From positions 3,278,001 through 3,342,000 of the forward strand of contig NZ_JAHBRX010000001.1 in assembly GCF_018398335.1 (NCBI RefSeq): DNA of 64,000 nucleotides. Reading direction: 5' to 3'. The translations under genes were made by a program, and so were the position numbers. Below are positions 46,828 through 55,501 of the stretch, piece by piece (the first letter of the stretch is position 1; every line of letters begins with the position of its first letter). The notes under the pieces were generated by a model. That model made no database searches. It had not been told where the DNA came from and worked only from the letters and a program-made list of their open reading frames with translations. The stretch is from Chelatococcus sp. HY11. GTDB lineage: Bacteria; Pseudomonadota; Alphaproteobacteria; Rhizobiales; Beijerinckiaceae.

Positions 46828-46847
46828 AGTCCTTTCCTGGGCACCAT
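46828..46847 (+). repeat. attR core
   Basis: The second copy of AGTCCTTTCCTGGGCACCAT, identical over 20 bp to the tRNA-Leu 3' end, with no tRNA attached. It marks the right boundary of the element. Confidence 0.9.
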
Positions 46848-46931
46848 GATCTCTTGAACGCCTTGCGCAGCAAGAACTTCAAGGCACGTAAGGGTTTCTG
46901 TCTCTCGCCCTGGTACACAGGAGAGGCACAC

Positions 46932-47141
46932 ATGGTCATCGCGATGTCGCAGCCCTGGAAGCACCCGGACACCGGCGTGTTGTATTTCCGTGGCCGCGTT
47001 TCCGCTGAGCTCATCGAGACGTTGAAGAACCAAAAACTCACCGTTCGTGTGGGCGATACCTACCGCACGTTCACCGTTGCGGCCATGGGCGTTAACGTAA
47101 CTCGCAGAAACACCCATCCTGCTTCTCCAAGCAGGCTTTAG
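46932..47141 (+). pseudogene. N-terminal stub of a second tyrosine integrase
   Basis: From ATG 46932 (preceded by AGGAGAGG) the frame reads VIAMSQPWKHPDTGVLYFRG and RVSAELIETL, which aligns with the start of the intact integrase (MARPFKHRKTGVYWFRK...). A segment QKLTVRVGDTYRTFTVAAMG follows, then unrelated residues and a stop at 47139-47141. Only about 55 of the ~570 expected residues remain. It sits immediately outside attR, where an older element's integrase would lie if the newer one had inserted at the tRNA after it. A hairpin (CCTGCTT / AAGCAGG) at 47118-47135 overlaps its end. Confidence 0.7.
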
Positions 47142-47300
47142 CTTTCCAACGCCTCGTTGGTACACTGGTAAAGTAAGGACGGGACTTGGCACGTAGCAGG
47201 TTGGTTCCTGGGTATGCCGGACACATCGTAACGCCCTGGGATAAGGCCGCGGATCAAAACGGGTATCAGCTTCCCCAGCTCCTCACCGGAGTTAACCATC

Positions 47301-48380
47301 ATGAAACGCCGGAATTTCCTCAAAGCATCCGCGTTAGTGCCTGTCTCCGTCGGTGCGGCGGCGATCTCGCCGGTTCTTGCCCAGACACCAACACCGCTGG
47401 AAGCGATGACCACGCAGGTCAGCGACAGTCTGTTCGCCTCCGACGGCCTCGCCGTCCCGGTCCCCGACAAGCCGGTGCCCTCGCGATTCGCTGCCGGGCT
47501 CGACCGCACGCTGGTGCTCGGTGGCGGCGGTGAATACTACGTCGCATGGTATTGTGGTTTCTTCCACGGCCTGCTCGAACTCGGCGTCGATCCGGCGGCC
47601 CTCGCCGAGATGGTGGTGGGCACCTCGGCCGGTTCCTATGCCGGCTCTTCGCTCACGTCCGGGCATTTCCTGCGAATGCGCAGCGAGATCGAGTTCTTCG
47701 GGCAGTTTCCAAGCCTGTTCGCCAAGCTCGCGCCGCTCTCCGCCCCCAATGCCAGCCAGAAGCGCGCGCAAGAGATCAACTTCAAGGTCACCAGCGGTGA
47801 TGCCGCTTCGATCCGCGCCATCGGCCATGCGGCGCTGGCGGCGGACAACCACGTCAATGGCGGGGCCGTCGAGCGGTTAGCGTGGCTTCTGACGGGAGAC
47901 AGCCGCACCGACTGGCCGGTCGCCAAGATGTTCACCACCGCCAATGATTGCTACACCGGCGAACGTCTGGTGGTGCATCAGGATGTGGCCCGCAAGAATG
48001 GCATTCCGCTCGCCCATGCCGCCGCCGCCAGTTCCTCGCTGCCTGGGGTTATGGGACCGACGCTGCTGGGGCAGCGCTATTGCATGGATGGCGGCATCTC
48101 CAAGACCTGGGCGCACACCGATCTGGTTGCCGGCTCGAAGCGCGCGCTCATCATCACCCTGACCAATGGCTATGAGGGCAGCCTGCTCACCGGCATTCCT
48201 CACGATATCCATAAGGAAATAGCGACGCTGGAGGCGACCGGCACCAAAGCGATGCTGATCATCGCCGGCACGCCACCGGGCGTGAACCTGCTCGATCCCG
48301 GCCAGATCGCTCCCGCGATCAAGGCAGGTTATGAGCGCGCCAAGATCGAGGCGCCGAAGATCAAGGACTTCTGGGCCTAG
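47301..48380 (+). CDS. Patatin-like phospholipase with Tat-type signal
   Basis: A 359-aa serine lipase. The N-terminus MKRRNFLKASALVPVSVGAA has a twin-arginine motif (RRNFLK) and a hydrophobic core, suggesting Tat export. The patatin domain has the oxyanion glycine string LVLGGGGEYYVAWYCGFFHG. The nucleophile is S109 in VVGTSAGSYAG and the catalytic Asp is in CMDGGISKTW. Exported single-domain patatins are less usual than cytosolic ones. It lies 160 bp beyond the integrase stub, so it may be cargo of an older element or a chromosomal neighbour. Confidence 0.85.
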   Translation: MKRRNFLKASALVPVSVGAAAISPVLAQTPTPLEAMTTQVSDSLFASDGLAVPVPDKPVPSRFAAGLDRTLVLGGGGEYYVAWYCGFFHGLLELGVDPAALAEMVVGTSAGSYAGSSLTSGHFLRMRSEIEFFGQFPSLFAKLAPLSAPNASQKRAQEINFKVTSGDAASIRAIGHAALAADNHVNGGAVERLAWLLTGDSRTDWPVAKMFTTANDCYTGERLVVHQDVARKNGIPLAHAAAASSSLPGVMGPTLLGQRYCMDGGISKTWAHTDLVAGSKRALIITLTNGYEGSLLTGIPHDIHKEIATLEATGTKAMLIIAGTPPGVNLLDPGQIAPAIKAGYERAKIEAPKIKDFWA

Positions 48381-48538
48381 CCGCGGTTATTTCGGATTTT
48401 TGTGTTCCTCTGACGCGCTTCGATCCTGAATTCGGTAGGCGGGCGGATGGCGTGTCGATCGCTGGCAATGCCAAAATACGCCATGGCGCCCCCGCAATGC
48501 CCATGCCGGGTGCCTCTCGACCGGTTGCCACGCGGGCG

Positions 48539-49744
48539 TCAGCGCACCATGAAGCCGATGGCCACCGCATTGGCGATGTCGATGAAGAAGGCGGAGACGA
48601 GCGGCAGGATGATGAAGGCGATGGGGGCCGCGCCATGCACCTTCGTCACCGCGGTCATATTGGCGATGGCGGTGGGTGTCGCGCCGAGGGAAATACCGCT
48701 GAACCCGGCCGAAACCACGGCCGCGTCGTAGTCGCGGCCCATGGCGGGGAAGACCACGAACAGGATGTAGGCTACCGCCGCAACGGTCTGCACGCCGAGC
48801 ACGAGAAGCAGGGCCGGGCCGAGATCACCGAGCGTCCATAGCTGCATGCTCATCAGCGACATGGCGAGGAAGACGCTCAGCGACAGGTCGGAGACGAGCG
48901 ACAACGCCTTTGTCCGCGTAGGCCAGAGCAGCCCGCGGAAGACGTAAGGGATGGTGTTGGTCATGACGATCGCGACCATCAGGCAGGCGACGAAGAGCGG
49001 AAGATTGATGCCGAGTTCTTCCAACAGCTCATCCACGGTGAAGCCGATCAGAATGGCGATGTTGAGCACCAGGATAGTCCGCAGCAGGCTCACAGCGCTC
49101 ACGTCATTCCGCACGTGCCCGTCAGGGTCATCCGGCAGGCCAACGATAGGGGCCTTCTCGAGGGGACCGCTCAGGCCATAGCGCGCTATGAGCAGGCGCG
49201 CGACGGGGCCGCCCACCAGGCTCGCGATGACAAGGCCGAGCGTGGCGCTGGCAATGCCGACCTCCAGCGCCTGGGGTATCCCGAAACGCTGCTCGATGAT
49301 CGGCGCCCAGGCGATCGTCGTGCCATGGCCACCGATCAGGGAGGCCGAGCCCAGAAACGCCGCGAGCCCGTCCGGCAGGCCAAGCAGGGCGACGCTGCCG
49401 ACCGCGATGATGTTCTGCAGGACGAGAAAAACGATGGTGATCGCCAGCAGGATGGCGAGTCGACGCCCGCCCGCCATGAGGTCCGACAGGCGGGCGTTCA
49501 GCCCGATCCCCGTGAAGAAATAGAGGAGCAGCATGTCGCGCGCCTCGAGATCGAAGGTAACCGCGGTATCGAAGAGATGGTAGGCCGCGAGCGTCACGAC
49601 CGCGGCTATGAGGCCGCCGGTGACCGCCTCTGGAATATTCCAGCGTCGCAGCGGCTCAACCACCCGATTGAGCCCCGCTCCGGTAAAGTACACCAAGATG
49701 GCGATAGTGAAGGACAGTAGTCCCGGAACGGCGATCGTTGTCAT
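48539..49744 (-). CDS. gltS: Sodium/glutamate symporter
   Basis: A 401-aa membrane carrier of the ESS family. ATG 49744 gives the usual opening TTIAVPGLLSFTIAILVYF. Two internally related halves carry the GltS-type re-entrant motifs SASLIGGHGTTIAWAPII and AAVVSAGFSGISLGATPTAI. The length and about ten hydrophobic segments fit the family. The final stretch AVTKVHGAAPIAFIILPLVS is also characteristic. Glutamate:Na+ symport is expected. An upstream TTG at 49780 is less likely. Confidence 0.9.
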   Translation of the reverse strand: MTTIAVPGLLSFTIAILVYFTGAGLNRVVEPLRRWNIPEAVTGGLIAAVVTLAAYHLFDTAVTFDLEARDMLLLYFFTGIGLNARLSDLMAGGRRLAILLAITIVFLVLQNIIAVGSVALLGLPDGLAAFLGSASLIGGHGTTIAWAPIIEQRFGIPQALEVGIASATLGLVIASLVGGPVARLLIARYGLSGPLEKAPIVGLPDDPDGHVRNDVSAVSLLRTILVLNIAILIGFTVDELLEELGINLPLFVACLMVAIVMTNTIPYVFRGLLWPTRTKALSLVSDLSLSVFLAMSLMSMQLWTLGDLGPALLLVLGVQTVAAVAYILFVVFPAMGRDYDAAVVSAGFSGISLGATPTAIANMTAVTKVHGAAPIAFIILPLVSAFFIDIANAVAIGFMVR

Positions 49745-49939
49745 GTCCGCTCTTAGAGCAAAGGACACGATGCCAGGCAACTGTTGGTTGCGACTTCATT
49801 GGCTCGCCCCAGGCAAGGGGCAAGGCGTCAGAATGAGGCGATCCGTAGACCACGATCGATAGTGGCGACAAGCGATGAGGCGGCGCCGGGAAGCGCCACC
49901 CTGAGGATGTCGCGTTCGAACGGCAAATCCAGGCGCATG

Positions 49940-50359
49940 TCAGAATCCGGCCATCACCAAAGCCTCAATTTCGGCATTGGGGTCGACGCCCGTAACACGT
50001 ATATCCTCTATCGGCACATCCGACCCGCGAAAGCCGGAGTCATGCTCCGCCAGCTCTGCCAAGCCGACATCCCGCACAGTGCGAACCCCGTATATCGACT
50101 GCTCGTCGGCGGGTGGAACGTAGGAGGGCGTGAATTGCTTGAAGCTGGAACTCGACCAAGCCTCGTTGAACTTGTGCTGATCATTCAACCAGACCTGCCG
50201 GGGATTGTCATCGGTTCCAACCCAGTATTTCTTTGTCATCCGGTCCTGGTAGAGATTGTAGCCGTCGTCACCATGTCTTATTTCCTTGTAACGCCAATCC
50301 CTCAAACCTGCGCTACCTCTTATAGCTGCCGCACCAGCTTTCTCAAGAACATTAGCCAT
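49940..50359 (-). CDS. Hypothetical 139-aa protein
   Basis: A small soluble protein without a signal peptide. Aromatic and polar segments are seen: LRDWRYKEIRHGDDGYNLYQ, TKKYWVGTDDNPRQVWLND and YVPPADEQSIYGVRTV. The upstream and neighbouring DNA is AT-rich. It is unrelated to anything I recognise; the codon content looks like a real gene. It could be a structural or phage-derived small protein. Confidence 0.5.
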   Translation of the reverse strand: MANVLEKAGAAAIRGSAGLRDWRYKEIRHGDDGYNLYQDRMTKKYWVGTDDNPRQVWLNDQHKFNEAWSSSSFKQFTPSYVPPADEQSIYGVRTVRDVGLAELAEHDSGFRGSDVPIEDIRVTGVDPNAEIEALVMAGF

Positions 50360-50823
50360 AGACGCACTCCACTATATTTCAATATCACTCGGCAAAATTT
50401 GCTGAGATCACCGCGAAGCGATGACTTTTTGCCGAGGCTCGTATCTGATCGAGGTTGATTTTTTCTACCCCAGTTCTTCAATACATAGATGGATAAATCT
50501 GAGCGACGCGAATAGTGCAGACGCGGCTGCATTGCAGGCTTCCGCAAAGAAATAAGGTCAAAAAATAAACGCCTTTGAGTAATAAAATATAATATTCGTT
50601 GAATGTTAAAATCGACGGTCGGATTCGCGGACCAAAATGCTCACGCCAGGTAGATTTTTTGGAATATCCAGCGTCAATTCACGCCATACGCATGGCGAAT
50701 CTGGAAGCGCCACACGGAATAGACATCCTACGGTCAGTGAATGATCACCTGACCGACATATTCGCCCCTCATTGTGAATATATCAACGAACGTCATCCGA
50801 AACTTCCTATTCAGGAATAATCG
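50360..50823. other. AT-rich intergenic region
   Basis: About 460 bp with noticeably low GC, particularly 50440-50600. It contains the promoters of the leftward 139-aa gene and the rightward secreted protein. A 73-codon TTG-initiated frame (50599-50820) is open but not convincing. Confidence 0.45.
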
Positions 50824-51198
50824 ATGCGTCTCATCATAGCACTCGCGGCAGGCACCACCCTGGCGCTCTCCCCGGTCGCTTACGCCCAAGCGCCCTCCAC
50901 TCAACCGCCCGCCACACAGCCGCCAGCCACCTCGCAACAAGCCCCCCAGGAAGCGCCGCCTATCCGCAGTGTCCGGGTCCTCGACATCGAGGAGCTGCCC
51001 GAGGCCACGCGCACCGAAGTCAACAATGCGGCCGCGCAACGGAGCCCCACCGAGCTGCAGCAGTTGCGCGCGTCGATTGATGCCACGCCGGCTATCAAAT
51101 CCGCCTTGACATCGAAAGGGCGCACGTCGGCTGAGGTCATCGTGGCGAGCTTGAGCAACGACGGCACGCTGACACTGGTGACAAAAAAGGCGAGCTAG
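50824..51198 (+). CDS. Small secreted protein of unknown function
   Basis: A 124-aa protein. Cleavable signal peptide MRLIIALAAGTTLALSPVAYA; an AGGA ribosome site lies before the ATG. After it comes a Pro/Gln/Thr/Ala-rich low-complexity linker (about 22-45). A short compact domain ends the protein (SVRVLDIEELPEATRTEVNN ... SALTSKGRTSAEVIVASLSN). It is likely periplasmic. The family is not recognised, though similar small proteins occur in Hyphomicrobiales. Confidence 0.7.
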   Translation: MRLIIALAAGTTLALSPVAYAQAPSTQPPATQPPATSQQAPQEAPPIRSVRVLDIEELPEATRTEVNNAAAQRSPTELQQLRASIDATPAIKSALTSKGRTSAEVIVASLSNDGTLTLVTKKAS

Positions 51199-51621
51199 GT
51201 AGGTTGAGCTCTGGAATGGCTGTGTCGAAAGCACATCGAAAAGTCTTGCTGTTCCTCGCCAAGGCCTTGTCATGCTCAGCCAGTGACAGGCAGGGATGAG
51301 CGTCTATGACGGCGAGCTGCGCGATCCGGCTCGTCATCGCCTCCGCGTAGAACTACGTCTCACGGGCCATAGTGCGCAGCGCGATATCGGCACGAGCCCA
51401 GCGTGACTTGCCGCAACTGGTGATAGAGATCATTCGTCGCGCCAGCTTCCCACACGAATCTCATCGCGGCGCCGTCGACGACGAGCTTGGCCGCCCAAAC
51501 CGCTCTTGCGACGTGCGCCGGGATCACCAGCGCACGTCTTTCCCGGAAGTCTTTCCCGGAAGTCGAGCCGTTTCGGATCCATTTGGAAAGCGCCGGGCGG
51601 CTTACTCACACGGGCGCTGCT
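51199..51621. other. Intergenic region, no gene recognised
   Basis: About 420 bp. Frames on the minus strand look vaguely coding (for example 51137-51337), but no transposase or other family motif could be established. It may be decayed coding DNA. Confidence 0.35.
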
Positions 51622-51882
51622 TCAGCATTCCTGATAACGACGACCGCGATAGACATAGGTACGGCAGGTGGGAGTCGTCGCGTTCCCGACAATGGCGCCG
51701 CCGACACCGCCGATGGCCGCACCCGCGAGCGCACCGCCCGCACGGCCGGTCGCCAGGCCTCCAACCAGGGCGCCCGCGCCGGCACCGATGGCGGCACCAC
51801 CGATGGTCCGATCGGTGCGATCGTTGGGGTTACAGGCAACCAAGCCCATTGCAAGCAACCCTATAATAATAAAATTCTTCAT
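51622..51882 (-). CDS. Glycine-zipper lipoprotein
   Basis: An 86-aa protein. ATG 51882 is preceded by GGAG at 7-nt spacing. It has a lipoprotein signal MKNFIIIGLLAMGLVAC with the lipid-attachment Cys at 17. A Gly/Ala-rich YMGG-like zipper follows (GGAAIGAGAGALVGGLATGR), then a repeat GGAIVG, and the end is TCRTYVYRGRRYQEC. It is probably anchored in an outer or inner membrane leaflet. Such small zipper lipoproteins are common and mostly uncharacterised. Confidence 0.8.
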   Translation of the reverse strand: MKNFIIIGLLAMGLVACNPNDRTDRTIGGAAIGAGAGALVGGLATGRAGGALAGAAIGGVGGAIVGNATTPTCRTYVYRGRRYQEC

Positions 51883-52387
51883 TGAAGTTCTCCCACGATA
51901 TCCGGTCCTTATCGCAGATTGACCGCAAGCGCTCCACGCGAAGACACGTTCACTCATCTCGCTGAATTTTCGGTTTATCTATCAACGAGAACTGCCCTAC
52001 CTATCGGTTGTGGAGCATTCTGAGCCCATCCATCGTTGACGCCACACGACGCGCGCATACCGATAAACGTGCCGATCAGCTCAGGATCGCACCCTCTCCC
52101 CTTCGATAATGCACGGAGCGGCGGATTGTTGCAGACGACATCGGCTGTCCCCGCGAATCGGTCTGGCCGCTGGAATGATGCCAACCCGCCTGCAAGCGCC
52201 GGATCTCCGTCTCCAGGTGTTGCGCGGCTTGTTCCTCCACGGAGCGCCACCGCATTTCGCAACAATTGTCCCGTCGAGCGTACTTGATCACCCTCAGGTC
52301 CAAGCAAAGGGAGGCATTGGCGACGCTTCCGGCTTGGTGATAGGCTCCACCCGCGTCTTGCCAGACGCCAATCCCGTGGAGTGTCCC
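51883..52387. other. Divergent intergenic region
   Basis: 505 bp between the lipoprotein and the DUF1269 gene, on opposite strands. The frame of the DUF1269 gene is open from 52109, but residues before 52388 are not family-like. Nothing else was identified. Confidence 0.45.
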
Positions 52388-52906
52388 ATGTCCGATCTCG
52401 TCGTCGTTGTATACCCCTCCGAACAGAAGGCAGAAGAGGTTCGGAAGCGCCTTTTCGAGCTGCAAAAGGAGTATCTGATCCAGATCGGCGACGCCGTTAT
52501 CGCCACCAAGAACGAAAGCGGCCACGTGAAGCTTAACCAGCTCATGAACACGACGGCTGTCGGCGCGGCATCCGGCAGCATCTGGGGTCTCCTGATCGGC
52601 GCCATCTTCCTGATGCCGCTCGTCGGCGCCGCCATCGGCGCGGCCTCGGGCGCTCTTGGCGGCGCTCTGACCGACTACGGCATCAATGATAAGTTCATGA
52701 AGGAACTCAGCGAGACCCTTCAGCCGGGCAACGCCGCCCTGTTCGTGCTCGTGCAGAACGTCACCGGCGACAAGGTGCTGGAAGAGCTGCGCGGCACCGG
52801 TGGCACCGTTCTAAAGACCTCACTCGATCACACCAAGGAGCAGGCCCTGCGCGAAGCCTTGGCCGCCCAGCCCGTGACGGCACCCCCGGCAGCACCCGCC
52901 GTCTGA
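52388..52906 (+). CDS. DUF1269 family membrane protein
   Basis: A 172-aa protein. The N-terminal ferredoxin-like half starts MSDLVVVVYPSEQKAEEVRK and includes LIQIGDAVIATKNESGHVKL. A glycine-rich membrane hairpin lies in the middle (SIWGLLIGAIFLMPLVGAAI ... ASGALGGAL), followed by TDYGINDKFMKELSETLQPG and LFVLVQNVTGDKV. These are the hallmarks of DUF1269. The tail is Ala/Pro-rich. The role is not established; members are often stress-associated. Confidence 0.85.
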   Translation: MSDLVVVVYPSEQKAEEVRKRLFELQKEYLIQIGDAVIATKNESGHVKLNQLMNTTAVGAASGSIWGLLIGAIFLMPLVGAAIGAASGALGGALTDYGINDKFMKELSETLQPGNAALFVLVQNVTGDKVLEELRGTGGTVLKTSLDHTKEQALREALAAQPVTAPPAAPAV

Positions 52907-52968
52907 GCAGGCTCCATCGAACAGGCGATCGGGCCACGCGCATTACGCGCCACGTGGCCCGCTCGCCT

Positions 52969-54369
52969 TCACACCGCACGACGATCCTCGCACCGGCCTC
53001 CCAGGTTTGTGGCATGGTCGGCGGCCATGCCGGCGATCGCGACGGACGATATACGTTGCGGATGAGCCCAGCTGCGCAACTCCCCGACGAGACGCAAGCG
53101 GTGATGCTGCATGAAGCGCCGCGCCGCCTGGCGTCCCGCTTCCCCCAGGATAAGACGCAAATTGGGATCGCCATAGAGACGGCGCAGAATGTCCGCCGCG
53201 GCCGGAACGTCCGGCGAAGCCCAGACCTGCCCCGGGCAGCCCTCCAGCTTATCAGCCCCCTCCACGGGCACCAGGCGGCTGGGCACAAGGCAGCTGGCGC
53301 TCTGCGGCATGAAATCGAGGTTTCCCGACCAAGCCGTGGCAACCGTCGGGCGACCAAGAAGCATGCCTTGCGCGAGTGTCAACCCAAAGCTCTCCGCGCG
53401 GTGCAGCGACAGCACGACGTCGGCGCTGGCGAGAAAGCGCCACATGTCATCGTCGAGGAGATCGCGGCTGATCAGCTTGATCCTCGGATCCTGCCCCGCG
53501 ATCTTGCGCAGCTTGGCGTAGCCGGGCGAGGCCATATCCGTCTTGTTGATCTTCAAGGCAAGCGTGACCTGCTCATGACGGGAGAAGGCCCGCTGGAAGG
53601 CCGAGATGGCCGCCAGCGGGTTCTTGCGGGCGAATCCGGACTGGAGATTGGCAACGACGGCGACGATGAAGCTGTCCTCATCGAGCCCGAAGCGCTTTCG
53701 ATCCGCATGAACGGCGGGAGGCACTTCCAGAATATAGGGAATGACGCGGATTGGGCGGCGAACGCCGGCCGTCTGAAAAGCACGCCGCGTGAAATGACTC
53801 GGCACCCAGACTTCGTCGAGCAGGGAGAGCTGCGCCGCCGTTTCGGGCGGCAACTGCTCCAGATCCCATGGGCAATAGCCGATGACGAATTTATCCGCGA
53901 GCACCTCGCCCTCGAGATAGGACAGCCCGTAGGCGAGCTGATCCGGTCCCAGATGGACAAAAAGGGTTCCCGTGCCCGTCGCTCGGGTTTTCTCACGTCG
54001 CCCCCTGACCGTTCGAAAAGCATGGGCGATATCGATCTTCCCGACAGGCAGCCCCGCTTCCGCGGCGAGCGTCTGCATGAGCCGGGCCGACCATCCAGCC
54101 TGAGAAGCTCCCTCCAGAACCCCCGCAATATAGACCGAGCCTTCCGGCGCCGACGGACGTGCTCCACTGCGCTTTGGCGTGCCGACCATTCGGAGCCGCA
54201 CCGTCTGGCGGACGTTTGACGGAACATGTTGCCAGAGGGTACCGATACCGGACCGCAAACGAGAAGCAATAACACCATGGGCAGCCCCTGCCCCAAAATA
54301 GGACGACAAAGACATAGCTATCGACCGCACAATAATAGTTGCCATTACTTTTAACGAACTACCAGCCAT
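52969..54369 (-). CDS. Glycosyltransferase family 4 protein
   Basis: A 466-aa GT-B glycosyltransferase, with an N-terminal extension of about 60 basic/hydrophobic residues and several alternative starts. The GT4 core includes VVANLQSGFARKNPLAAISA, the donor region SLHRAESFGLTLAQGMLLGR with E-x7-E-like spacing (E then Q), and PTVATAWSGNLDFM. FVIGYCPWDLEQLPPETAAQ is a conserved acceptor-side segment in related proteins. The last glutamate of the usual motif is replaced by Q, which is worth noting. It is isolated from other glycan genes here, but related in type to the operon at 20.4-26.2 kb. Confidence 0.8.
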   Translation of the reverse strand: MAGSSLKVMATIIVRSIAMSLSSYFGAGAAHGVIASRLRSGIGTLWQHVPSNVRQTVRLRMVGTPKRSGARPSAPEGSVYIAGVLEGASQAGWSARLMQTLAAEAGLPVGKIDIAHAFRTVRGRREKTRATGTGTLFVHLGPDQLAYGLSYLEGEVLADKFVIGYCPWDLEQLPPETAAQLSLLDEVWVPSHFTRRAFQTAGVRRPIRVIPYILEVPPAVHADRKRFGLDEDSFIVAVVANLQSGFARKNPLAAISAFQRAFSRHEQVTLALKINKTDMASPGYAKLRKIAGQDPRIKLISRDLLDDDMWRFLASADVVLSLHRAESFGLTLAQGMLLGRPTVATAWSGNLDFMPQSASCLVPSRLVPVEGADKLEGCPGQVWASPDVPAAADILRRLYGDPNLRLILGEAGRQAARRFMQHHRLRLVGELRSWAHPQRISSVAIAGMAADHATNLGGRCEDRRAV

Positions 54370-54650
54370 TGGCCAGTTCGCGCACTTTCTGAAAATAAAT
54401 TACGTGTATTTTGTGTTCTTATTTCTCATTAATATCTATAAAATCCGATACTTCACCGCACCGAAATGCAAATCACGCGCTGGACATTGCGAAACGTGTT
54501 TCCTCCACATATCCAGCTTCGTCATCCACAAGCCCGTGGGCTCCTCCCCATCCCCATTGTCGGAGCTCTCGAAGGAGCGGCATTCCCATCCTGCGCCAAT
54601 GGGCCTAAGACCGTGTTAAACATGGGTCGCGATGAGATGGAGATGAAACG

Positions 54651-55436
54651 ATGGATCTAGGATTGTCGGGAAAACGCGCCCTGGTGCTGGGCGCAAGCCG
54701 TGGCCTTGGCGCCGCCATTGCCCGGACGCTGGCGGTGGAAGGCGCTGATGTCGTCGCCGCCTCACGCAACCTCGACAAGATCACGAGCTGGACGGAGGCT
54801 CTTCCCGCCGACGTCCGCGCCCGCGTTACGCCGGCCGCGATCGATCTCTTCGATGTTGCATCCGTGGAAGCGCTCGCCACCGCCATGGCGGCAAAAGGTG
54901 GCGTCGATATTCTCGTCAACAATTCCGGAGGACCGCCACCCGCCACCGCGCAGGAAGCGCCTCGCGAGACCTGGCTGAAGCAGTTCGAGGCCATGGCCGC
55001 GAACCTTATCCATCTGACGCAGCTTCTCCTGCCTCATATGCAGGAACAGGGTTGGGGCCGGGTCATCACGGTGGCTTCCTCCGGCGTGGAGCAGCCTATC
55101 CCGCGGCTTGCGCTCTCGAACGGCATTCGTTCAGCCTTGATCGGCTGGTCGAAGACCTTATCGAGCGAAGTGGCGGCCAATGGTGTGACCGTCAATGTCG
55201 TGCTGCCCGGCCGGATCGCGACCGAGCGCATCGCAGAGCTCGATTCGGCCAATGCCAAGCAGAGCGGCAAGAGCATCGAGGAGGTCGCGAAGAGCTCCAT
55301 CGCGACTATCCCAGCCGGCCGTCTCGGTGATCCGCAGGAATTCGCCGATGTGGTCGCCTTCCTCGCCAGCAAGCAGGCGTCCTACGTGACGGGCACCAAG
55401 ATGCGTGTGGACGGCGGCGCAACCCGCTCTGTCTGA
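54651..55436 (+). CDS. SDR family oxidoreductase (FabG-like)
   Basis: A 261-aa NAD(P)-dependent short-chain dehydrogenase. Nucleotide site ALVLGASRGLGAAIARTLAV, then DILVNNSGGPPPATAQ. The catalytic serine lies in ITVASSGVEQP. At the usual YxxxK position the sequence is LSNGIRSALIGWSKTL, so the catalytic tyrosine is not present in the standard place. C-terminal FLASKQASYVTGTKMRVDGG is normal. The YxxxK replacement suggests a divergent subfamily of altered or lost reductase activity. A terminator hairpin follows. Confidence 0.83.
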   Translation: MDLGLSGKRALVLGASRGLGAAIARTLAVEGADVVAASRNLDKITSWTEALPADVRARVTPAAIDLFDVASVEALATAMAAKGGVDILVNNSGGPPPATAQEAPRETWLKQFEAMAANLIHLTQLLLPHMQEQGWGRVITVASSGVEQPIPRLALSNGIRSALIGWSKTLSSEVAANGVTVNVVLPGRIATERIAELDSANAKQSGKSIEEVAKSSIATIPAGRLGDPQEFADVVAFLASKQASYVTGTKMRVDGGATRSV

Positions 55437-55448
55437 TCACGCAGCAAA

Positions 55449-55474
55449 AAGGCCGGGGTTTCCCCGGCCTTCGC
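55449..55474. terminator. Bidirectional rho-independent terminator
   Basis: A perfect 10-bp stem AAGGCCGGGG / CCCCGGCCTT with loop TTT, flanked by A-rich sequence on the left and CGCTG on the right. It lies between the convergent SDR gene and pckA, and can serve both. Confidence 0.8.
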
Positions 55475-55501
55475 TGTCCGCTCGCATGTGACGTGGTCTC
55501 G

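Larger units (their letters stand above)
39935..46847. mobile_element. tRNA-Leu integrative element, about 6.9 kb
   Basis: Bounded by a 20-bp exact direct repeat, AGTCCTTTCCTGGGCACCAT, at 39935-39954 (in the tRNA) and 46828-46847. The first gene inside is a tyrosine integrase reading away from the tRNA. Base composition is visibly less GC-rich than the flanks. Contents: integrase, serine recombinase, two-TM coiled-coil protein, ParB-like plus finger gene pair, and a 236-aa unknown. No conjugation, phage structural or replication-initiator gene is recognisable, so it is a minimal or satellite-like integrative element. Confidence 0.9.

Noticed and set aside
47152-47230. tRNA-like segment (GTTGGTACACTGGTAAAG) after the integrase stub
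   Set aside because: No acceptor or anticodon stem could be formed.
50599-50820. 73-codon TTG-initiated frame before the secreted protein
   Set aside because: Weak start, no motif; could be real but cannot be supported.
51137-51621. Possible transposase remnant on the minus strand
   Set aside because: No DDE motif or terminal inverted repeats could be found; similarity was only impressionistic.
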